In this document: positions 7,310 to 15,796 of the stretch, one piece after another | Numbering within the stretch: position 1 is the first letter of the stretch | Layout of the letters: the number at the start of each line of letters is the position of its first letter | Assembly (NCBI GenBank): GCA_041402005.1 | Contig: JAWKTB010000005.1 | Span: 124,001-188,000 of the forward strand | Length of the DNA stretch: 64,000 nucleotides | Direction of reading: 5' to 3' | Source: JAJRXR01 sp041402005 | Lineage (GTDB): Bacteria > Planctomycetota > Phycisphaerae > Phycisphaerales > UBA1924 | Program-made: the position numbers and the translations under genes | The notes under the pieces: model-generated | Seen by the model: the letters and a program-made list of their open reading frames with translations, nothing else | Databases searched by the model: none | What the model was told of the DNA's origin: nothing

Positions 7310-9633
7310 TGACCGCACCCCGCGCCATCGCCGCCCTATTCGCGGCATCGGCTCTCCTTCTCGCCGCCGATGCGTCGGGCGAGCCCATCGTCTCCACCTG
7401 GGACGTCTCGGGCCCGGACGAGACCGTTGCGGTCGCGGCCGCCTCCCTCTCGGGGTGGTACGCGACTGCCGACACGTTCGAGGACGCCGTCGACGTCCGT
7501 GACATCCGGGGCCAGCTCCTGCGCACGGTCACGCGCGCGCAGATCACGTCCCTCTTGCCTTGGATGAGTCTCGATGGCGGGCCTGACGGGCCCAGCGCCC
7601 TCGCCTGGACCGATTCCGGACGCCTGCTCTTCATCCTCGTCCACGACGACACGACGCCCGGCGATGGCCTGGGCTCCGACTCTGTCCTGCGATACGACGT
7701 CTCCACGGACGCACTGACCGTCTTCTTGCGCACCGAGCTTCACAACTCTGGCGCAACCCATCCTCACCTCGCCATGCTCCATACACACGGGCGCCTGTAC
7801 GTCGGCTCGACCGCGAACGGGCTTCGCGTCTACCGCGCCCAGCGGAATGACACCTCGGGCGCGATCCTCGGGACGGCGGGCCCCGGCGGGGGCGCCCCGA
7901 TCCACGGCCTCGCTCTTGACCGTGCCCTGGGCAAGCTGTACGCCGCTACCAATGAAGGCTTCTACCGGGCCGACATCGCCCAGGTCCCCCCCGTCTTCAC
8001 ACGCGTGGGCAACCTCTCCGGCGCGCGCGGTATCGCACACACGGATCACTTCGGCAACGACTCCACCCGAGGCGTGTACATCGCGACCGACGACCGGCGT
8101 GTGCTGCACGCGACCGACCTCCAGGCCCTGGGTTTCCAGGCCTGGGCGCCGACCGAGTATCTCGACGCGGGTCAGGAGGTTCACGACGTCGCCGCGACCG
8201 CGTGCGGGCGCTTGCTCGTCGCGACCGATGAGGACGCTCTGCTGATCGGCGACACGCTCGATCCACGCCTCGACTTCGATGAGTGGCTCGAGGACGAGTT
8301 CATGCAGGCGGTCACGTTCGCCAAGGGGCTCGTCTCGCCCGACGGCGAGCCACCCGGCTGGGTGATCGACGCCGACGTTGCCGCCGGCGGGACTCGCTTC
8401 CACCCGGCGACCCCGGACGCCGCGGCGTGGGCGGTCTTGCTTCTGTTGATGAGTGACCATCTGTACGCGGACCCCCAGGCCGAGCCCCTGGTGGCGCAGA
8501 TTCTCGAACGCTACGCGGGGCTGGCCTCCGACGGGATCGGCCCGAGCGTTTCCGCCGACGGACAGATCCGTCACTGGATCGACCCCGCGACGGGCGGCGC
8601 CCAGGGCTCGTGGGATCCCGAGTTCGCGACGTTGAGCACGATGCATATCGTCCTCGCCGCGGCGCGCGCCAGGGCGTACTACCCGGCGAACCCGGCTATC
8701 CGTGAAGCCGCTGATGCGATCATCGGGCGTGTGACGCACTGGGACGACTACATCCAGCCCGGGACCGATGCCCTGTACTACCGTGCCCAGCCGGGTGGCG
8801 GGCCCCAGCCGAATACCGCCGCGTCGCCCTTCCACGAGGGGATCATCTTCGTCGAGCAGGCCGCGACGTTCGGCGATTCGCAGGACGCCTACGACCACTG
8901 GCTCGACCGCTCGCTCCTGCCCAGCGCGAGCTATCTCTCGGGCCAGCCGATCACGTCGGGTTCAGCCGGCTCGTACCAGGCGGCGTTCGTCTCGCTCTAC
9001 CCGGCTCTCGTGCAGCGGGCGTACCGGGACAGCACCGCCTGGCGCGCGCAGCTCACGAACCTGCTCGCCTCGAACGGCGCCTGGACCGACGACAACGCCC
9101 CGGCGCTGATGACCGTCTTCTCCGCGGGCACGACCGCCCCGCAGTGGGGGGGGTACCACGCTGACTCGCTGGGCTCGCACCCGGGCGACGTGACGTCGTT
9201 CCCGGCCCTCATGGCGTTCGCGGCAACCGGGCAGACGGCGCCGGCGGTCGGCGCGTACCACGCCTACCGGCACGGCGCGCGCGAACTCTTCGATACCGGG
9301 GCCTCCCTGCTCTTCCGACGCTCGAATGAGCTGGCGTCGTACTCGCCGCCGGACGCAGGCCTCCCCGACGTCGCCCTCGGCGCCCTCGGGCTTGCCGAGA
9401 TCATCGAGCCGGGGTCGATCGACCTCGTCCTCGCGCGCGCATACACCGAGCCCTGCCCGGCGGACCTGGCCGAGCCCTTTGGCTCGCTCGACTTCTCCGA
9501 TGTCGTCGCGTTCCTGGTCGCCTTCGGGTCACAAGGCCCGAGCGCCGACCTCGCTCCCCCCCTCGGCGTGTGGGACTTCAGCGACGTGATCGCGTTCCTG
9601 ACCGCTTTCGCCGGTGGGTGCGACATCCCATGA
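7309..9633 (+). CDS. Secreted beta-propeller / alpha-barrel protein with GC-type dockerin tail
   Basis: This 774-aa protein (GTG at 7306 is an alternative start; both overlap the LacI stop) begins with a Sec signal peptide ending near ADASG. Residues about 25-320 contain repeated short beta-blades such as GRLYVGSTANGLRVY and LGKLYAATNEGFY, which look like a propeller. Residues about 330-680 are helix-rich with repeated Trp/His/Tyr motifs (IRHWIDP, FHEGIIFVEQA), resembling an (alpha/alpha) toroid such as a glycosidase or polysaccharide lyase; no catalytic set is recognised. The last 59 residues (9454-9630) are the tandem DFSDV..FL..FG dockerin-like tail ending GGCDIP. It sits between LacI and a six-hairpin glycosidase, so a role in degrading the same glycan is likely. 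Confidence 0.85.
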   Translation: MTAPRAIAALFAASALLLAADASGEPIVSTWDVSGPDETVAVAAASLSGWYATADTFEDAVDVRDIRGQLLRTVTRAQITSLLPWMSLDGGPDGPSALAWTDSGRLLFILVHDDTTPGDGLGSDSVLRYDVSTDALTVFLRTELHNSGATHPHLAMLHTHGRLYVGSTANGLRVYRAQRNDTSGAILGTAGPGGGAPIHGLALDRALGKLYAATNEGFYRADIAQVPPVFTRVGNLSGARGIAHTDHFGNDSTRGVYIATDDRRVLHATDLQALGFQAWAPTEYLDAGQEVHDVAATACGRLLVATDEDALLIGDTLDPRLDFDEWLEDEFMQAVTFAKGLVSPDGEPPGWVIDADVAAGGTRFHPATPDAAAWAVLLLLMSDHLYADPQAEPLVAQILERYAGLASDGIGPSVSADGQIRHWIDPATGGAQGSWDPEFATLSTMHIVLAAARARAYYPANPAIREAADAIIGRVTHWDDYIQPGTDALYYRAQPGGGPQPNTAASPFHEGIIFVEQAATFGDSQDAYDHWLDRSLLPSASYLSGQPITSGSAGSYQAAFVSLYPALVQRAYRDSTAWRAQLTNLLASNGAWTDDNAPALMTVFSAGTTAPQWGGYHADSLGSHPGDVTSFPALMAFAATGQTAPAVGAYHAYRHGARELFDTGASLLFRRSNELASYSPPDAGLPDVALGALGLAEIIEPGSIDLVLARAYTEPCPADLAEPFGSLDFSDVVAFLVAFGSQGPSADLAPPLGVWDFSDVIAFLTAFAGGCDIP

Positions 9634-12600
9634 CTCGACTCTGGCGGACGAGCGCGGGGCGTCTCGTGCTGGCGGCCTTCGCCCTTCTCCTCGTGTGCCG
9701 CGTGGCGCCCGCCCAGCCCGTCGTGATCGAGGATTTCCAGGAGCTCTCGGATTGGCAGGTCGTGGCGTCCGAGGGGGTCAAGTGCCAGATCTCTCCGGCG
9801 GTGCGCGAGCTGGCCGGGGTGATGCGCCTCGAGTACCACTTCCTCTCGGGCGCGGGGTACTGCGTGGTGCGCAAGCGCGTGAGCATGGACCTCGATCCGA
9901 ACTACCGCTTCGTGTTCGACATCAAGGGCAACGCGCCGTCCAACAACCTGGAGTTCAAGCTCGTCAGCCCGTCCGGGGAGGACGTCTGGTGGGTCAATCG
10001 GCGTGGGTTCACGCCGCCACGCGAATGGACGCGGCTGACGCAGAAACGTCGTCACTTCGAGTTCGCCTGGGGGCCCTCCGGCGGGGCGCCCATGAAGCAG
10101 GTCGGCTGGATCGAGATCGCGATCTCCGCGGGCGAGGGCGGCTCGGGCGTCATCTTCCTCGACCAGCTCACGTATGAACCTCTCCCCGAGCACGAGCCCA
10201 CCCCGGATCACCCTCATGTGCGCACGGGCAAGGGCGCCGGCGAGGAGAACGCCGAACTGGACATGGGTGAGGCGTTCCCCTGGGAGGGCGCGCCGGGCGA
10301 GGACGCGTGGGTCGAGCTCCGGTTCGACGAACCCGTCGAGATCAACGCGGTCGAGCTCGTCTGGCAGGAGGGGCACACGCCCCGACGTTTCACGCTCGAC
10401 GTCGAGCGGGTCGGCGGCGTCCGTTCACGCTCGCTCTCGGCGCTGCCCGGTCTGCAGGCCTTCTTCATGCCCGAGACCGAGATCAATGCGGTCTGCGTGC
10501 GCATCGACGACGCGGGACACGCGCCGGCGGTGCTCCGATCCATCCACCTCTCTCCGATCGACGAATCCGCGGACGTCAACGCGTTCTTCGCTCGTCTGGC
10601 CACCCGAGCGCCGCCCGGGAGCTACCCGGCGTACTTCTCGGGGCGCCAGACGCCCTGGACGGTCGTGGGCGTTCCGGGGAGCGATCGCGAGGCGCTGCTG
10701 AGCGCGGACGGGGCGGTCGAGCTCGACAAGGGCGGCTTCACCATCGAGCCCTTCCTCGTCGCGGGCGACCAGGTCCTCACGTGGGCCGATGCGGAGATCT
10801 CGCCGTCGCTCGAGGAGGGGTATCTTCCGATCCCATCGGTCCGTTGGGATTGCGGCGACCTCCGTCTGGAGACGACCGCTTTGGCGACCGGTGAGGCGGG
10901 CAGCTCGCGCGTCCTGCTCAGGTACCGGGTGACGAACCGAGGGCGGGCATCGCGCAGCGTCCGCCTCGTTCTCGCCGCCCGCCCGTTTCAGGCGCTGCCA
11001 CCCTGGCAACGCCTCAACATCGTGGGTGGGTTCTCCCCGATCCGGGAGTTGTTGGTCGAGCGGGATCGCATGGTCATCAATGGTCGGCGGCGCGTTGACG
11101 CCCTGACCAAGGCCGACTGGGTCGTGCCCGCGACGTCGGTCTCGATCGCCGATCACATCCGGTCGACCGAGACGAACTCGAGCATGACAGTGACCGACCA
11201 GGAGCAGGGCTTCGCCGCTGGCGCCATGGTCTACAACCTCGCGCTGGGGGGCGGGGAGAGCGGGGACGTCATTCTGGCCGCGGGGCTCGAGGGTGTGGAG
11301 AAAGCCACGTCTTCGGGTCTCGAGGGATCGGCGAGCGACATCTTCTCGCTTGCACTCGAGAGGGAACGGCAGCGTTGGCGCGATCTCCTCGACACGCCCC
11401 GGATCGTGCTGCCCGAGCCGGCGGCGGAGATGGCGCGGGCGAGCCGCACGACCGTCGCCGACATCCTCATCAACCAGGACGGCCCCGCGATCCAGCCCGG
11501 CTCGCGCACGTACGAGCGCAGCTGGATCCGTGATGGTTCGATCACGTCGCTGGCGCTCATCGCGTCGGGGCACGCCGACGCGGCGCGTGAGTTCGTCGAC
11601 TGGTACGCCAAGCGTCAGTTCGAGTCGGGCAAGGTTCCGTGCGTCGTGGACCAGCGCGGTCCGGATCCGGTCGACGAGCACGACTCGACCGGGGAGCTGA
11701 TCTTCGCGATCTGGCAGGTGTACCTGGCGACGGGCGATCGAGCGTTCCTTGGACGGCATTTTCCCCGTGTCGAACGAGCGGTGGCGTACTTGCGTTCGTT
11801 GCGAGAAAAGCGGCTCACGCGAGAGTACGTCGACGCGGACGATCCGCTCCAACGCGCGAAGGCCGGCCTCGTCCCCGAGTCGATCAGCCACGAGGGATAC
11901 TCCGCGAAGCCGATGCACTCCTACTGGGACGACTTCTTCGTGCTGCGTGGCTTGGAGGACGCCGCCTCGATCGCGGGCGAGCTCGGGCGTGCGGAACGCG
12001 AGCGGGAGTACGGTGCGCTCGCCGATGATTTTCGGCGGACGCTCTACGCATCGATCCAGTTGGCCGCGGAGACCCACGCCATCGATTACATCCCTGGGTG
12101 TGTCGAGCTCGGAGATTTCGACGCAACCTCGACCGCGATCGCGGTCTCCCCTGGGCGGAACCTCGGCTCGCCCATCGAGCCGATGCTGCGTGACACCTTC
12201 GACCGGTATTGGGATTTCTTTGTCGCACGGCGGGACGGGCGGGCGGACTGGGATGCCTTCACGCCCTACGAGTTCCGGATCGCGGGGACGTTCGTCCGCC
12301 TCGGAGAGTCGGCGCGAGCCCGGGCGCTCCTGGACTGGTTCATGCTGGCCCGGACGCCCTCGGCGTGGAACCAGTGGCCCGAGGTCGCCTATCACGATCC
12401 AACGAAGCCGGCGTTCGTCGGCGACATCCCGCACACGTGGGTCGGGTCGGCGTTCGTGCTCTCGTTCTACTCGCTCTTCGCATACGACCGGGGGGACGAG
12501 ATCGTCGTGGCGCCGGGCCTGGACCGATCGTGGGTGTTCTCATCGACCGGCGTCGATGTCGCGGACTTCCGGACGCGGTGGGGGACCCTCGCGTACACGT

Positions 12601-12794
12601 ATCGGGGGGAGGGGCGTCGGGCGGTGCTCGAGATCACATCATCACCCCGCTCGCCCGGCGGGCTGGTCGCCCATCCTCCCGGAGCGGGTGAGTACGTCAT
12701 CAAAGTCGACGGCGTCCGAGCGACTGCCGATGCGGACGGTGGTGTGCACGTTTCCGCGGCGCCGCACTCGATCGAGTTCGTTGCGAAGGAGTAG
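9630..12794 (+). CDS. Large secreted six-hairpin glycoside hydrolase-like protein
   Basis: This 1054-aa protein starts at the ATG at 9630, which overlaps the previous stop (ATGA), and has a signal peptide ending near VAPAQP. Residues about 22-190 form a beta-sandwich resembling a carbohydrate-binding domain (DFQELSDWQV, FVFDIKGN), followed by a discoidin-like stretch (about 190-320). Residues about 340-590 look like the N-terminal beta-domain of an (alpha/alpha)6 hydrolase, and about 600-960 the barrel, with TYERSWIRDGSITSLAL, YWDDFFVLRGLEDAA and GDIPHTWVGSAF. These motifs resemble glucoamylase/debranching or GH15-GH65-GH94 clan enzymes; the exact family and the acid/base residues are not certain. 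It lacks the dockerin tail of its neighbour. Third gene of the LacI operon. Confidence 0.85.
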   Translation: MTRLWRTSAGRLVLAAFALLLVCRVAPAQPVVIEDFQELSDWQVVASEGVKCQISPAVRELAGVMRLEYHFLSGAGYCVVRKRVSMDLDPNYRFVFDIKGNAPSNNLEFKLVSPSGEDVWWVNRRGFTPPREWTRLTQKRRHFEFAWGPSGGAPMKQVGWIEIAISAGEGGSGVIFLDQLTYEPLPEHEPTPDHPHVRTGKGAGEENAELDMGEAFPWEGAPGEDAWVELRFDEPVEINAVELVWQEGHTPRRFTLDVERVGGVRSRSLSALPGLQAFFMPETEINAVCVRIDDAGHAPAVLRSIHLSPIDESADVNAFFARLATRAPPGSYPAYFSGRQTPWTVVGVPGSDREALLSADGAVELDKGGFTIEPFLVAGDQVLTWADAEISPSLEEGYLPIPSVRWDCGDLRLETTALATGEAGSSRVLLRYRVTNRGRASRSVRLVLAARPFQALPPWQRLNIVGGFSPIRELLVERDRMVINGRRRVDALTKADWVVPATSVSIADHIRSTETNSSMTVTDQEQGFAAGAMVYNLALGGGESGDVILAAGLEGVEKATSSGLEGSASDIFSLALERERQRWRDLLDTPRIVLPEPAAEMARASRTTVADILINQDGPAIQPGSRTYERSWIRDGSITSLALIASGHADAAREFVDWYAKRQFESGKVPCVVDQRGPDPVDEHDSTGELIFAIWQVYLATGDRAFLGRHFPRVERAVAYLRSLREKRLTREYVDADDPLQRAKAGLVPESISHEGYSAKPMHSYWDDFFVLRGLEDAASIAGELGRAEREREYGALADDFRRTLYASIQLAAETHAIDYIPGCVELGDFDATSTAIAVSPGRNLGSPIEPMLRDTFDRYWDFFVARRDGRADWDAFTPYEFRIAGTFVRLGESARARALLDWFMLARTPSAWNQWPEVAYHDPTKPAFVGDIPHTWVGSAFVLSFYSLFAYDRGDEIVVAPGLDRSWVFSSTGVDVADFRTRWGTLAYTYRGEGRRAVLEITSSPRSPGGLVAHPPGAGEYVIKVDGVRATADADGGVHVSAAPHSIEFVAKE

Positions 12795-12850
12795 GGACCC
12801 AAGGCGCAATTGGAGTGTCGATACCTGCACGCTTGCTTGGGACTGCGCCG

Positions 12851-13198
12851 TCACGCCGCGTTGATGCCCAGGGCGTCGAGCGCCTCCAGGAGCTTGGGCA
12901 TGTAGACGTACCCGGGCCCACCCTGCATCATGACGACGACGCCCGCCATCTCCATGAGTTGCTCGCGTGTGGCGCCCGCCTTGACGGCTTTCTCGGCGTG
13001 CGAGTAGATGCAGGGCTCGCACCGGAGCGCCATCCCGATCGCCAGGGCGATCAACTCCTTCTCGCGGACGCTCAGGGCGCCCTCGCCCATCAGCTTCTGG
13101 AACATCGTCCCGAACGCACGGACCGTCTCGGGGGCGTCCTCGCGCATGGAGCCGATGGCGGCGGGCCAGTTCTCGTAGTGTTCGCGTGCCGTGGTCAT
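12851..13198 (-). CDS. AhpD-like carboxymuconolactone decarboxylase family protein
   Basis: This 115-aa protein starts at the ATG at 13198, which overlaps the rhodanese stop by 4 bp; upstream in-frame residues come from the rhodanese gene in another frame. It has the AhpD core: helical, with RCEPCIYSHAEKA giving C-x2-C-x3-H (about residues 61-67), the redox-active pair and proton relay of alkylhydroperoxidase D-like proteins. It would act in the cytoplasm as a peroxidase or disulfide reductase component. It is the last gene of a sigma factor / rhodanese / AhpD operon, which supports a role in oxidative or thiol stress. A decarboxylase role is unlikely given the Cys pair. Confidence 0.9.
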   Translation of the reverse strand: MTTAREHYENWPAAIGSMREDAPETVRAFGTMFQKLMGEGALSVREKELIALAIGMALRCEPCIYSHAEKAVKAGATREQLMEMAGVVVMMQGGPGYVYMPKLLEALDALGINAA

Positions 13199-13815
13199 GC
13201 CGGGCTCCGTTCCAGGGCGTCCGACGCGACCGCGTCGGAGGGGGGTGTGTTGGATGAGATCGTCGTGCCTGGGCACGCCGGGCGGACCTTGTTCCAGGGC
13301 ATGTGGGAGAGCAGCATCGCCATGCCGCACCAGCCCGAAGCCCCGGCGAAGACCAACCCGGCACCGACGAATGCGCTGAGGATCAACGCCCAGGGTGTCA
13401 CGAACGCTCCGAGCACGACGCCCAGCAGCACGAGCGAGCCGGCCGTGATCTGGACCTGACGCATCACGTCCAGACGCGGGGCGTTCGGGGCTCGGACCGT
13501 TGCCCGCCCACTCGCCTTCCACGCCTCGATACCTCCCGCGAGGTGGAAGCACTCGCCCTCCTGCGATCCCAACCGTTGGGCGGCCTGTGAGGAGCGTCCG
13601 CCGGTACGGCAGTGGAACACGATCCGCTTGTCCGGGTATCTGGCACGCAACGCCTCGAGATCGAGCTTTGACAGCGCGGCGTGGTGGGCGCCCCCGATCC
13701 GCTCGGTTGCGTGCTCGAAGTCCTCTCGGACGTCGACGAGGACGGCCGTCCCATCATCGAGCCAGCATTCGAGCTGTTCGGGCGATACCTCGTGCATCGC
13801 TGGGTTCTTGGGCAT
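13195..13815 (-). CDS. Rhodanese domain fused to two-helix membrane domain
   Basis: This 206-aa protein starts at the ATG at 13815, with GAGAGGAG just upstream. Residues 1-115 are a rhodanese domain with active-site loop HCRTGGRS (Cys69), the sulfur-accepting Cys of thiosulfate/persulfide sulfurtransferases. Residues about 125-165 hold two hydrophobic helices, followed by a conserved-looking GWCGMAMLLSHMPWN, the arrangement found in YgaP-like proteins (rhodanese plus DUF2892). It is therefore a membrane-tethered sulfurtransferase with the catalytic domain in the cytoplasm. It is coupled to the AhpD-like gene downstream and lies 63 bp after the ECF sigma gene, so sulfur or redox detoxification is the likely theme. 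Confidence 0.9.
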   Translation of the reverse strand: MPKNPAMHEVSPEQLECWLDDGTAVLVDVREDFEHATERIGGAHHAALSKLDLEALRARYPDKRIVFHCRTGGRSSQAAQRLGSQEGECFHLAGGIEAWKASGRATVRAPNAPRLDVMRQVQITAGSLVLLGVVLGAFVTPWALILSAFVGAGLVFAGASGWCGMAMLLSHMPWNKVRPACPGTTISSNTPPSDAVASDALERSPA

Positions 13816-13878
13816 GGGTCCACTCCTCTCCGGGCGGGGCCTGACGTTCTCTCCCTTGAGAGTCACGCCGAGGGCCTG

Positions 13879-14703
13879 TCACTCCCGGGGTCGGGCAGAA
13901 TTTCTGATCGCCTTGGAGAGGCGGTCCCGCAGGCCTGCCGGCGCCTCGCCCTCGGCCAGGTCGTGGCAGGCCTCCTGCGTGACGTTGAGGGCCGAGAAGA
14001 CGGATCGGCATCGCTGACAGATGACGTCCGTCTCGAATGGGACCCCCCGGTCCAAGGCACGCTGCTTGGCTTCGAGCAGGTCCAGGCAGGTCTGCTCGGG
14101 GTACGCGGGAGGGGGCGCCTCGCCGGGCGCCCGTGGGAGGGCGTCATCGACGGCTTCCCGCAGCTTCAGGCGGGCGCGGTGTACCCGCGAGCGTGCGGTC
14201 CCTTCCTCGAGTCCCAGAATGGATGCGACCTCGGGGAGCGTGAAACCGGCGATCTCCTTGAGCACCAGGGGGATCCGAAAGTCCTCGGGGAGCGAGACAA
14301 TCGCGGCCTCGACGCGCTCGCGAGCCTCCTTCCGGATCTGCTGCTGCAAGGCGTCGTCCTGATCATCCGCGACCACCGCGATCACGGGCTCGTCGAAGGG
14401 GAGCGGCGTGTCGAGCGAGGCGATCCGAGAAGGCTCACCGGCACGCTTGCGGTGCATGCGCTGGCACGCGCGGGCCGCGATCGTGTAGAGCCAGGTGCGA
14501 GGATCAGAGTTCCCTTCGAAGGTGTGCCACTTGCGGAAGGCCTGAAGGAAGACCTCCTGGACCAGATCCTCCGCCTCGTCGGAGGAGCCGCAGAACCGCC
14601 TTGCGAGGGAGTAGAGGCGAGCCGAATGCTCGGCGGCGAGGCGCTCGACCGCCTTCGACGCTTCCGCACGCTGCGCCTCAGTCATCCCGGTCTCGGCGGG
14701 CAT
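13879..14703 (-). CDS. ECF sigma factor with Cys-rich, anti-sigma-like C-terminal tail
   Basis: This 274-aa protein has sigma region 2 at about 25-95 (SSDEAEDLVQEVFLQAF, WLYTIAARACQR) and region 4 at about 128-185 (LPEDFRIPLVLKEIAGFTLP, GTARSRVHRARLKLRE). It is longer than a usual ECF sigma (about 190 aa). The extra 80 residues contain Cys206, Cys229-x2-Cys232 and Cys246-His247. Their spacing resembles the zinc-binding anti-sigma (ZAS) domain, C..LL(20)..C-x2-C-R, but the ZAS His is Thr225 here. A fused, redox-responsive inhibitory domain is a reasonable inference. It heads an operon with the rhodanese and AhpD genes and is divergent from the ThuA gene. MTEAQRAE at 14685 is an alternative start. 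Confidence 0.9.
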   Translation of the reverse strand: MPAETGMTEAQRAEASKAVERLAAEHSARLYSLARRFCGSSDEAEDLVQEVFLQAFRKWHTFEGNSDPRTWLYTIAARACQRMHRKRAGEPSRIASLDTPLPFDEPVIAVVADDQDDALQQQIRKEARERVEAAIVSLPEDFRIPLVLKEIAGFTLPEVASILGLEEGTARSRVHRARLKLREAVDDALPRAPGEAPPPAYPEQTCLDLLEAKQRALDRGVPFETDVICQRCRSVFSALNVTQEACHDLAEGEAPAGLRDRLSKAIRNSARPRE

Positions 14704-14825
14704 ACCACATTCTACGAGTTGTGGGGGAGGTCCGGTCTCGGCTCAGTTCCGGCGGGGGGATGCACAGAACGTGTTGCAGCGCGAATCGCGTTCTTGTCCA
14801 TTCCTGGAGTCTGTATCATGGCGAG

Positions 14826-15779
14826 ATGCGAACCGGGGCCCGTGTGGCGACGCTCATGCTGGTATTGCCGTTGGCCGTGCTTGGTCTTGGCGGCACGCTC
14901 CAGCCGGCCGCCCAGGACCCCGCGACCGCCAAGCGCCCCAGGGTGCTGATCCTGACCGGGCAGAACAACCACGACTGGCCCCGGACGTCGGCGATGATCC
15001 GGGTCATCCTCGAGGAGCCAAACCTCTTCGAGCTCGAGACGTGGTCCGCCCCTGGGGCGGACACGCCAACGAGCCAGGTGCATGCTCCTGACTTTCATGA
15101 CTTCGCCGTCGTCGTGTGGGATTACAACCCCGGGGGCGACTATAAGTGGCCTGAGGCGCTCCGCGCTGCATGGATCGAGTACATCCGCGGCGGTGGACGG
15201 GCGTTCCTGATCCACGCCTCGAACAACCCTTTCCCGGGCTGGACGGAGTTCGAGGAGATGGTCGGGCTGCTTTGGAGGGGCGCTGACGCGGGTGAGGCGC
15301 TCGAGTACGACGACGAGGGTGAGCCGGTCAGGACGCCCGCCGGTGAGGGCTCGGGCGCGGGGCACGGGCGACTGCACGACTTCCGCATCCACCACCGGGA
15401 GCCCGATCATCCGGTGCTCGCCGGGCTGCCCGAGACCTGGCTCCATGCCTCCGACGAACTCTACCACTGGCAGCGCGGCCCTCGTCCCGACACGATGGAA
15501 GTCCTCGCCACCGCTTGGGACGACCCCGAGTACGGGGGCACGGGTCTGAGCGAGCCCATGCTCTGGCAGATCCCCTATGGCGATGGCGTGGTCATGACCT
15601 GGTTGCCCGGGCATCTCTGGCGGGGGCAGGACGACGTCAGCGCGTACCGGTGCGTCGGCTTCCGGACGATCATCCAGCGTGCGGTCGAATGGCTCGCGAC
15701 CGGGAGCGTCACGCAGTCGGTCCCGGAGAACTTCCCGACGGCGGACCGAGTCTCGCTGACTGCACGACCCATGCCTTGA
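14826..15779 (+). CDS. Secreted ThuA-domain protein
   Basis: This 317-aa protein starts at 14826, where a Sec signal peptide begins (MRTGARVATLMLVLPLAVLG); the longer upstream frame overlaps the divergent sigma gene and is not used. The body is a ThuA domain (about 38-300) with RVLILTGQNNHDW near the start, FAVVVWDYN, an HDFRIHHREPDHPVLAGLP segment, and W/H-rich ends, a glutamine-amidotransferase-like fold. ThuA proteins are linked to trehalose and other sugar oxidation, and in planctomycetes they occur with Gfo/Idh/MocA oxidoreductases. That is so here: the stop at 15777-15779 touches the next gene. The substrate is unknown. Confidence 0.88.
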   Translation: MRTGARVATLMLVLPLAVLGLGGTLQPAAQDPATAKRPRVLILTGQNNHDWPRTSAMIRVILEEPNLFELETWSAPGADTPTSQVHAPDFHDFAVVVWDYNPGGDYKWPEALRAAWIEYIRGGGRAFLIHASNNPFPGWTEFEEMVGLLWRGADAGEALEYDDEGEPVRTPAGEGSGAGHGRLHDFRIHHREPDHPVLAGLPETWLHASDELYHWQRGPRPDTMEVLATAWDDPEYGGTGLSEPMLWQIPYGDGVVMTWLPGHLWRGQDDVSAYRCVGFRTIIQRAVEWLATGSVTQSVPENFPTADRVSLTARPMP

Positions 15780-15796
15780 TGTCGCCTGTGAGGTCC

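Noticed and set aside
10425..12434. 669-codon minus-strand frame
   Set aside because: Antisense to the six-hairpin glycosidase, which has a signal peptide and domain motifs; the antisense frame has neither.
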